DNA of 32,440 bases. Source: an uncultured Saprospiraceae bacterium. Its GTDB lineage: Bacteria; Bacteroidota; Bacteroidia; Chitinophagales; Saprospiraceae. Location: the NCBI GenBank assembly GCA_937967535.1, contig CALCMV010000199.1, positions 1 to 32,440 on the forward strand, read 5' to 3'. Of the stretch, positions 7,534 through 13,694 are shown one piece after another (the stretch's first letter is position 1; each line of letters starts with the position of its first letter). The position numbers and the translations under genes were made by a program. The notes under the pieces were generated by a model that saw nothing but the letters and a program-made list of their open reading frames with translations, was not told the origin of the DNA and did not search any database.

Positions 7534-8181
7534 TATAATACGAATGTTTTTTGAAGATTTTTAGTGAAAATGGCTAGGACATTTACCTCGTATTTTGAAA
7601 ATTCAAGGTGGTTTTTTTGATACATTCAACAAATTTTTCTATTATATTATAGAGAAATATACAGCGTAAAACTAAGAATTTTCGTATTTTTTATAAAAAA
7701 ATAGCAAAAAAAATGCGCCTTTTTTTCAGTTACAAATTGGAGCAATATTTACAAAATAGCTTTGTATTAGTTTTAATTATCAATGTGTTATGCAATGTTA
7801 ATTTTAAATATAATAATTTGACTTTCTGATAGTTCTATCGTTTTTGTTTTGTTTTTGGAAATTTTGTGAATGATTTTTGCGTTCAAGAAAGCAATGGTGA
7901 AAAAAATCTTAAAAAGCAACTATTTTATGTAAAATTTTATCTACAAAACGTAACTACATAATAACAGTACTCAGGAAGCAAAGTTGTTCTGCAACTTAAA
8001 GTAATTATTTGTTAATTTAAAAATGTAATTATTTACCACTGAAAACACGGAGGACATTAAAACCAAATTGACAGAAAACTAAAATTTGTAAGAAAAGACT
8101 CTGTAACCCTTATGTTCTTCTAGGTTAGTTTTATTTTTACCCTTAGTCGTGATAAATAGTTACCTAAAAACAACCAAAACT
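7534..8181. other. AT-rich gap between def and the repeat-protein gene
   Basis: The two neighbouring genes diverge, so promoters for both should lie here, but I see no convincing TAnnTTTG box with a matching upstream element. A small hairpin (AAGTTG 7981-7986, CAACTT 7992-7997) lies in the possible leader of the right-hand gene. No open frame of note was found. Confidence 0.5.
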
Positions 8182-8739
8182 ATGAAAAAGGCAAATGTTA
8201 ATTCGTTTGACAAGAACAAAGTACAAGTAAAATTGATGAAAAACAAAAACCTCAGAATCTCTGATGGTACAAAAAATTCCACTAAAATCGTTAATCTGCG
8301 AAAAACAGGCATCACTATCTGGACAGATGGTAATCATCTTAAAATCTTTCGTGGCGATCTGCTTAATGAAGTTATTGGGCGGAGTGCGTGTCGGGCTAAT
8401 CAGTTTCAGACAGTAGAGTTTGTGGTTACCGAAAGCGAACAGACATCGCAGGTAATCGGCGCGAGTAATATTCTGGAAGGGCGTTCTATTAAAGGTGAAA
8501 AGACATCACAGGTAATCGGCGCGAGCAATATTCTGGAAGGGCGTTCTATTAAAGGTGAAAAGACATCGCAGGTAATCGGCGCGAGCAATATTCTGGAAGG
8601 GCGTTCTGAAAGTGATGATATTTTAGTGATTAGTGCTAAAAATGGAACATCGGAAGGACGCTCAATAAAGGGAAATAGAGCTATTTCGATTAGCTTGAAT
8701 GAAAAAACTGTTATTATTAGGCATGGCAGTATTTCTTAA
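8182..8739 (+). CDS. Hypothetical protein with three near-identical 20-residue repeats
   Basis: The protein has 185 residues from the ATG at 8182 (MKKANVNSF); the frame is open from 8149. There is no signal peptide and no membrane segment. Residues about 1-85 are basic, with a strand-like ITIWTDGNHLKIFRGD segment. From about residue 88 the unit TSQVIGASNILEGRSIKGEK is repeated almost perfectly three times at a 60-bp DNA period; the third copy diverges after EGRS. A fourth partial copy (TSEGRSIKGN) lies near the C-terminus. The near identity points to recent expansion. I do not recognise a family. It stands alone between two long gaps, with the dispersed repeat at 8857 downstream. A structural, adhesive or multi-core peptide role is possible, but nothing nearby supports one. 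Confidence 0.65.
   Translation: MKKANVNSFDKNKVQVKLMKNKNLRISDGTKNSTKIVNLRKTGITIWTDGNHLKIFRGDLLNEVIGRSACRANQFQTVEFVVTESEQTSQVIGASNILEGRSIKGEKTSQVIGASNILEGRSIKGEKTSQVIGASNILEGRSESDDILVISAKNGTSEGRSIKGNRAISISLNEKTVIIRHGSIS
8446..8627 (+). repeat. 60-bp tandem repeat, three copies
   Basis: The copies repeat at exactly 60 bp and differ by only one or two bases (for example at about 8466 and 8509). They encode the 20-residue unit of the surrounding protein and keep its frame. Confidence 0.95.
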
Positions 8740-8777
8740 AATATGTTTTAACTGAAATTTATCCCATAACAATATAT

Positions 8778-8826
8778 AATAGTTCGTGCGGTTTTTATTA
8801 TTTTAATAAAAATTGTACGGACTATT
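8778..8826 (+). terminator. Long hairpin downstream of the repeat-protein gene
   Basis: AATAGTTCGTGC (8778-8789) pairs with GTACGGACTATT (8815-8826) with two wobble or mismatch positions. The inner TTTTTATT and AATAAAAA continue the stem. It begins 39 bp after the stop. There is no T-run beyond it, so it may stabilise the mRNA end rather than terminate. Confidence 0.45.
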
Positions 8827-8856
8827 GTATTTAGAGCTATCGGGATTCTCAGAGAT

Positions 8857-8938
8857 GTTCGAGTGAAATAGGGAGTATTGCAAGGCGAATGTTTTTATGA
8901 AAAATGGCTGTCTAAATATTCAAATATCCACTTTTAAC
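8857..8938 (+). repeat. Dispersed repeat copy 1 (about 80 bp)
   Basis: From GTTCGAGTGAAATAGG to ATATCCACTTTTAAC, this matches the reverse complement of 27619-27702 at roughly 85% identity with one short indel. Both copies lie just downstream of a gene. The remainder of the gap (8939-9107) holds nothing I recognise. Confidence 0.85.
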
Positions 8939-9107
8939 AAAGCAATTCGCCTAGCACAAAAGAAGCCTTCCAAATGCGGGAGTTATTATTTTATTTTTAC
9001 TTAAAACAAACTTATTCTAAAAAATTTTGTATCATTGGACTTCTTATTGATAATCAGACTATTAGAGCATTTGAAATTCACTCATTCAAATTTCAGTATT
9101 AAGTTTA

Positions 9108-10136
9108 ATGCAATCATTTCTCATCATTCAGACTGCCTTCATTGGCGATGTTATTTTGGCAACACCCATTATCGAAAAACTACACGCACATTATCCTTAT
9201 GCTGATATAGATTTTTTGGTCAGAAAAGGAAATGAAAGTCTTTTGGAAGAACATCCCAAGCTGCGCGACATCTTAATTTGGGATAAACAACAACAAAAAT
9301 ACAAACATCTGCTCCAACTTGCCCGTAAAATTCGCCGACGAAAATACGATGCAGTCATCAACCCTCACCGCTTTGCTGCCTCCGGTTTTTTGACGGCATT
9401 TAGCAAGGCAAACGAGCGTATTGGTTTCGACAAAAATCCTTTTTCTTTTTTTTATAATAAAAAAATAAAACACCAATTAGGAAACAGTACACACGAAGTC
9501 AACCGCAACCTCCAACTCATTGAGCATCTCACCAATAGCGAATTTGTACGCCCGGCACTCTATCCCTCCGACGATGATTTTGAAACGGTAAGTCCCTATC
9601 TGTCAGAAAATTACATTTGTATAGCACCCGCATCAGTATGGCATACCAAGCAATTGCCCGCCGAAAAATGGATTCAACTCACCCAAGCCCTGCCATTCGA
9701 CCTCAACGTTCTCCTCATCGGTAGTCCCGCCGACGGCTGCATTTGCGAAATGATAAAAACCACTTCCTATCATCCCAATATCCATAATCTCGCCGGAAAA
9801 CTCACCCTACTCCAATCCGCAGTCCTCATAAACAGTGCGCGGATGACTTATACCAACGATTCTGCACCCATGCACCTCGCCTCTGCCATGAACGCCCCCG
9901 TAACCGCAGTTTACTGCTCCACTATACCCGATTTTGGTTTTGGACCCCTCTCGGATGAGTCACACATCATCCAAAGCACCGAAAAACTCCCCTGTCGCCC
10001 TTGTGGATTACATGGCAAAAAAAACTGTCCCAAACAACACTTCAACTGCGCCAATACCATTGATATACAACAAATGGCAGACCTTTTACCCAATCAAAAA
10101 ACAAACACCCAAAAACTCGCAACCCACAACTCGTAA
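9108..10136 (+). CDS. Glycosyltransferase family 9 (heptosyltransferase-like)
   Basis: This 342-residue protein probably transfers a heptose or similar sugar from a nucleotide donor to lipopolysaccharide core on the inner face of the inner membrane. The N-terminal half begins LIIQTAFIGDVILATPIIEKL, the usual GT9 opening with the catalytic Asp position. The C-terminal half has PASVWHTKQLPAEKW, the TNDSAPMHLASAM donor-binding segment and a Cys-rich CRPCGLHGKKNCPKQHF motif. There is no signal peptide. It is closest in feel to heptosyltransferase II, but the acceptor cannot be told. The last residues (KLATHNS) are encoded by a heptamer array that continues into the stop of the convergent TPR gene. 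No other LPS genes are adjacent. Confidence 0.9.
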   Translation: MQSFLIIQTAFIGDVILATPIIEKLHAHYPYADIDFLVRKGNESLLEEHPKLRDILIWDKQQQKYKHLLQLARKIRRRKYDAVINPHRFAASGFLTAFSKANERIGFDKNPFSFFYNKKIKHQLGNSTHEVNRNLQLIEHLTNSEFVRPALYPSDDDFETVSPYLSENYICIAPASVWHTKQLPAEKWIQLTQALPFDLNVLLIGSPADGCICEMIKTTSYHPNIHNLAGKLTLLQSAVLINSARMTYTNDSAPMHLASAMNAPVTAVYCSTIPDFGFGPLSDESHIIQSTEKLPCRPCGLHGKKNCPKQHFNCANTIDIQQMADLLPNQKTNTQKLATHNS

Positions 10137-10143
10137 CCGCAAC
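10109..10143. repeat. Heptamer array at the convergent gene ends
   Basis: Units TCGCAAC (10117), CCACAAC, TCGTAAC and CGCAAC follow each other with period 7. The GT9 stop (10134-10136) lies inside the array and the TPR stop (10143-10145) starts at its right end. Confidence 0.75.
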
Positions 10144-11234
10144 TATTTATCTGACTTTGCTCTTTTTCGGGCTGCTTTTAGCTCCTTTTTGCTCATACGC
10201 TCCGATGTGGGAATAGCAGCATCTTTCATACTTTCATCTTTGATAAATTGCCCTGAAATTTTCTCAATCGCCTTATCATAACCCAAGTCTGCCGACATAT
10301 CTATGTGCTGACGCGCCCGTGCCTCATTCCCTTTTTGCAAATAAGCGGCTGCCAGTAGATAATGCGCTTCACCATCCCGCGGTTGCTGCTCCAAATAGGC
10401 ATTGAACCCCGCAATAGCATCATCATAACGCTCTGCATAATAAGCCGAGCGACCTGCATGTTGTATCAATTCATAATCATTTTCGTCCAAATCCGATGCC
10501 TGGCTAAAGTGCTTATACGCCTCCGAATAATCCGATTTATTAAAATGCAATAAACCCAATCGAATGTAGGCATCCAAATAAGTATTGTCAAAGCCTACCG
10601 CCTTAAAATGCTCTTCAATCGCGGCATCTTTATCCTTCAATTTTTCATAACAAATCCCGCGCATATAAAACACCTTTGCATCCACATCCGAGGGACGAAT
10701 TTTGTGCGATTGGTCAATTGCTTGTTGAAACATGCCTTGCTCATACAAATCCACAACACTGTACAAATCAACATATTGCTCATTTGTTGTCCCCTCAAAA
10801 ACATCTCCATTCGCCTCGCCCGATTCACCTTCATACAAAGCCAATTGCTGCAAGGGTTTTTTATAATTCGGTGATAAAGCAACAGATTTTCGGAAAGCCA
10901 TCAATGCTTTATCTTTTTGATTATCAGATAGATATAAAAGTCCGAGATTGTATAAGGCTTTCTCATCATTTTTTTCTGCAACTACTTTTTCATAATTTTT
11001 AATCGCTTTTTTGACATCGCCATCTTCATCATAACACACCGCCAACATATGATAAGCATCCGTAAAATCGGGCGATGCCTCTATCGCCTCATGTAAATAC
11101 GGAATAGCAAAATCGTATTTTTCAGCATTATATTGATTCAAGGCTTTTTCATAAGAATGCCACGCTTCGGCAGTTTGGGCAATTGAACCGGATACGCAAC
11201 AAAATAGCAGGAAGAAAATTGTTATCGTTTTCAT
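10143..11234 (-). CDS. Exported TPR-repeat protein
   Basis: This 363-residue protein has a signal peptide (MKTITIFFLLFCCVSGSIAQ), so it acts in the periplasm or at the envelope. The remainder is a run of about eight tetratricopeptide repeats, for example AYHMLAVCYDEDGDVKKAIK, ALYNLGLLYLSDNQKDKA and AYIRLGLLHFNKSDYSEA, interrupted at about residues 130-160 by an acidic linker. The C-terminus is strongly basic (KKELKAARKRAKSDK). TPR arrays are protein-binding scaffolds; the partner is unknown. It ends seven bases from the convergent GT9 gene, with both stops at the heptamer array. The stop codon is TAG. Confidence 0.88.
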   Translation of the reverse strand: MKTITIFFLLFCCVSGSIAQTAEAWHSYEKALNQYNAEKYDFAIPYLHEAIEASPDFTDAYHMLAVCYDEDGDVKKAIKNYEKVVAEKNDEKALYNLGLLYLSDNQKDKALMAFRKSVALSPNYKKPLQQLALYEGESGEANGDVFEGTTNEQYVDLYSVVDLYEQGMFQQAIDQSHKIRPSDVDAKVFYMRGICYEKLKDKDAAIEEHFKAVGFDNTYLDAYIRLGLLHFNKSDYSEAYKHFSQASDLDENDYELIQHAGRSAYYAERYDDAIAGFNAYLEQQPRDGEAHYLLAAAYLQKGNEARARQHIDMSADLGYDKAIEKISGQFIKDESMKDAAIPTSERMSKKELKAARKRAKSDK

Positions 11235-11538
11235 TTAAATAATTTGTATTAAAAATAAATAATTGTATGTGGTGGCAAATATCAGAAATGTTATTTTGAT
11301 ATTAGACGAAAAAAATAAAATTCCGTTGTCTATGACCTCTAAAGATATTTATTTTGACATATAGATTCACATCTAAAATAAAAAAACCTTAATTTTGCAT
11401 GAAAGATGTAAGACGGGAGACAGAAAATAAATAGTGCATCCAAAAAGTTTTTTTCGTCTTCCCTAATTTCCAAATTCCGAATAAAAACCACTAAAAATAC
11501 TTCCCTCTCTCGTCCAATGTCTTATTAAAATCTTTATT
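11235..11538. other. Gap between divergent TPR and aminotransferase genes
   Basis: A TAATTTTG box at 11390-11397 matches the Bacteroidota -7 element for the right-hand gene, but no TTTG lies about 20 bp upstream of it, so the promoter is weakly supported. It would give a leader of about 135 nt. No open frame of interest was seen. Confidence 0.4.
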
Positions 11539-13026
11539 ATGAATACACTGACTAGACCTGAATTTGACTTAAAAAAACACTTTACGCACTTTCGCAAGAA
11601 TATCATTGGCCAGGATGTTGAATTTGATACACCATTCGGCAGAAAAAAAATCATATATGCAGATTGGATAGCCAGTGGTAGGTTATACGAAACAATTGAG
11701 AAAAAGATGCGTTATGAGGTCGCTCCTTTTATCGGCAATACACATACGGAGACTACTGTGACAGGCACATCCATGACAATTGCCTACCACGAAGCACGCG
11801 AAATCATCAAGCGACACGTCAACGCGACAGCGCATGATATTCTTGTGTCATCCGGGTCGGGTATGACAGGTGTGGTCAATAAATTTCAGCGAATCTTGGG
11901 TTTGAAAGTTCCCGAAAAACTCGAAAAACACCTCACCATTCCCCGCGAAAAACGCCCGATTGTCTTCGTCACACACATGGAACATCACTCCAACCAAACT
12001 TCGTGGATTGAGACTATTGCTGATGTAGAATGTATCCATCCCAATGCCGACGGCTTGGTTGATATGGTGCATTTTGATGAATTATTGGAACAATATAAAG
12101 ACCGCGAAATCAAAATTGCAGCCATTACTTCTTGCTCCAATGTGACAGGAGTGTTCTCCCCATATCGCCAAATTGCGCGACGCATACATCAGGAAGGAGG
12201 TTATTGTTTTGTCGATTTTGCTTGCTCTGCGCCTTACGTAGATATTGACATGCACCCCGCCGACCCGCTTGAAAAATTGGATGCCATTTATTTCTCTCCA
12301 CACAAATTTTTGGGTGGTCCGGGTACGCCGGGTGTCTTGGTTTTTTGTTCGTCTTTGTACACCAATAAAGTGCCTGACAACCCCGGCGGCGGTACTGTCA
12401 AATGGACCAATCCCTGGGGCGGACACCGCTTTTTTGAAGATATCGAAGCACGCGAAGATGGTGGTACACCTGCATTTTTACAGACCATTCGCGCAGCATT
12501 GAGCATCCAATTGAAGGAGCAAATGGGCGTACAAAACATCCTCAAACGCGAACACGAACTTACTCAACGTATTTTTACTGCTTTTCGGGAAATGCCTACT
12601 CTCCACATCCTCGCCGATAATATAGAAGACCGACTCGGCGCGATTTCATTTTATATAGACGACCTTCATTATAATTTGGGCGTAAAACTACTCAATGACC
12701 GCTATGGCATACAAGTGCGCGGCGGCTGTTCCTGTGCGGGTACGTATGGACATTATTTGTTGAATGTATCAGAGCATTATTCCAATAGTATTACCTGTAA
12801 AATAGATAATGGCGACAACTCCGAAAAACCCGGTTGGATACGCCTTTCACTCCACCCAACCATGACCGACGAAGACATCGAAACCATCATTGACGCAGTA
12901 CGCGCACTCGAAATTCACCACAAATCATGGGCGCAGGATTATCGCTATGATTGTAATACGAATGAATTTATACATGTTCAGGCAAATGATTCGGATAGAA
13001 AACGAGTGATGAGTTGGTTTGTGTAA
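11539..13026 (+). CDS. Class V PLP-dependent aminotransferase / cysteine desulfurase-like enzyme
   Basis: This 495-residue cytoplasmic enzyme has the fold-type I class V layout. The PLP lysine lies in SPHKFLGG (Lys256). HMEHHSN supplies the stacking His (about 150) and VDFACSAP the Asp (226) that pairs with the cofactor ring. SSGSGMTG (104-111) is the phosphate-binding turn. Near the C-terminal domain, RGGCSCAGTYG (394-404) holds two Cys where cysteine desulfurases carry the persulfide Cys (RxGCxCA), so a desulfurase or selenocysteine lyase-like reaction is plausible. It is longer than SufS (about 400 residues) because of extra N- and C-terminal segments. No suf, isc or sulfur-carrier genes are adjacent, so the substrate is open. 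Confidence 0.88.
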   Translation: MNTLTRPEFDLKKHFTHFRKNIIGQDVEFDTPFGRKKIIYADWIASGRLYETIEKKMRYEVAPFIGNTHTETTVTGTSMTIAYHEAREIIKRHVNATAHDILVSSGSGMTGVVNKFQRILGLKVPEKLEKHLTIPREKRPIVFVTHMEHHSNQTSWIETIADVECIHPNADGLVDMVHFDELLEQYKDREIKIAAITSCSNVTGVFSPYRQIARRIHQEGGYCFVDFACSAPYVDIDMHPADPLEKLDAIYFSPHKFLGGPGTPGVLVFCSSLYTNKVPDNPGGGTVKWTNPWGGHRFFEDIEAREDGGTPAFLQTIRAALSIQLKEQMGVQNILKREHELTQRIFTAFREMPTLHILADNIEDRLGAISFYIDDLHYNLGVKLLNDRYGIQVRGGCSCAGTYGHYLLNVSEHYSNSITCKIDNGDNSEKPGWIRLSLHPTMTDEDIETIIDAVRALEIHHKSWAQDYRYDCNTNEFIHVQANDSDRKRVMSWFV

Positions 13027-13028
13027 AT

Positions 13029-13068
13029 ACATTCCTGTCTATACTTGGGGTGGTACGGGCAGGAATGT
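13029..13068. terminator. Hairpin after the aminotransferase gene
   Basis: ACATTCCTG (13029-13037) pairs perfectly with CAGGAATGT (13060-13068), beginning three bases after the stop. There is no T-run on the plus side. It could also serve the minus-strand remnant ending at 13115. Confidence 0.5.
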
Positions 13069-13114
13069 CTGTATTACGTTTACCCTGTAAGTGTTTCTTG
13101 CGCTTATCTTATAA

Positions 13115-13225
13115 TTAATTTGTTAATGATTGTAAATCAATAAATTCTAAGTCAAGATGTGTGTCTTTGAGGTGGCTAAAATCTTTATCTGTAGTTAGTA
13201 GTTTTAGGTTAAAATTCGCGGCAGA
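13115..13225 (-). pseudogene. C-terminal fragment of a PIN-domain (VapC-like) toxin
   Basis: In a different frame from the gene just upstream, 36 codons read from 13225 to the stop at 13115-13117. The peptide includes LKLLTTDKDFSHLK and ends LEFIDLQSLTN. LLTTDKDF is the typical last conserved segment of PIN-domain ribonucleases, with its acidic residue, and such proteins end about 25 residues later, as here. The first three acidic positions and the start are missing, so this is a remnant. It overlaps the end of the small gene at 13209, which suggests a deletion joined that gene to the toxin's tail. Confidence 0.6.
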
Positions 13226-13496
13226 TTAATTCTTCCAATGTTTGTTCCCATTCTTCTGCTTTAAACATTTTTTCTACTTCCTCAAAAGTCATTTTATGAA
13301 TGGTTTGTCTCTTTTCAATTTCTTGAAGCGAAACGCCAGATTCTATCGTAATCGTTTCTATTGATGTTCCATTAACATCATTATTCATCATGTTTTTTTC
13401 CTTGATAAAATCATGTATTTCAGATAGATGCAATTCACTATCCATCTGCATTATTGTATCAATTATATTGAATTTTAGTATTTCGGTATTAACCAT
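13209..13496 (-). CDS. Small antitoxin-like protein
   Basis: This 95-residue acidic protein has a helical N-terminal half (TIMQMDSELHLSEIHDFIKEK) and a second helix near the C-terminus (TFEEVEKMFKAEEWEQTLEELI). The opening resembles small Bacteroidota antitoxins that begin with a segment reading 'leu-xx-ile-xx-phe-ile', but no DNA-binding motif is certain. The main argument is context: the tail of a PIN toxin follows directly on the same strand, the order expected for an antitoxin-toxin pair. The last residues (LICREF) may be an artefact of the deletion that removed most of the toxin. A plain hypothetical protein is the alternative. Confidence 0.5.
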   Translation of the reverse strand: MVNTEILKFNIIDTIMQMDSELHLSEIHDFIKEKNMMNNDVNGTSIETITIESGVSLQEIEKRQTIHKMTFEEVEKMFKAEEWEQTLEELICREF

Positions 13497-13551
13497 ATGT
13501 CTAACTTAATAACGTTTTTTATCACATATAAGAATTAGATAATGCAAGATA

Positions 13552-13627
13552 AACGTAAAACGATTTTGTAAATCGTCAAGCAAAAACGAGCATTTCCGCA
13601 GAATGATTTACAAAATCGTTTTACGTT
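13552..13627. repeat. 23-bp perfect inverted repeat around a 30-nt spacer
   Basis: AACGTAAAACGATTTTGTAA and the next three bases (13552-13574) are exactly complementary to 13605-13627. It lies 68 bp beyond the GH16 stop and would fold in that transcript, but no T-run follows on the minus strand. No target duplication flanks it. Confidence 0.85.
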
Positions 13628-13694
13628 GCACTAAATTCTTAGATGATCTCGATTTTTTTCAAAGATACATCATTTTTTATAAAAAAACATGTTC

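Noticed and set aside
8446..8627. CRISPR array
   Set aside because: The 60-bp units are contiguous with no spacers, keep the reading frame and lie inside a gene.
8182..8739. Multi-core RiPP precursor
   Set aside because: The repeats resemble multi-core peptides, but no maturase, protease or transporter gene is near; left as a possibility only.
13552..13627. Second MITE
   Set aside because: The arms are perfect, but there is no flanking target duplication and the element would be only 76 bp.
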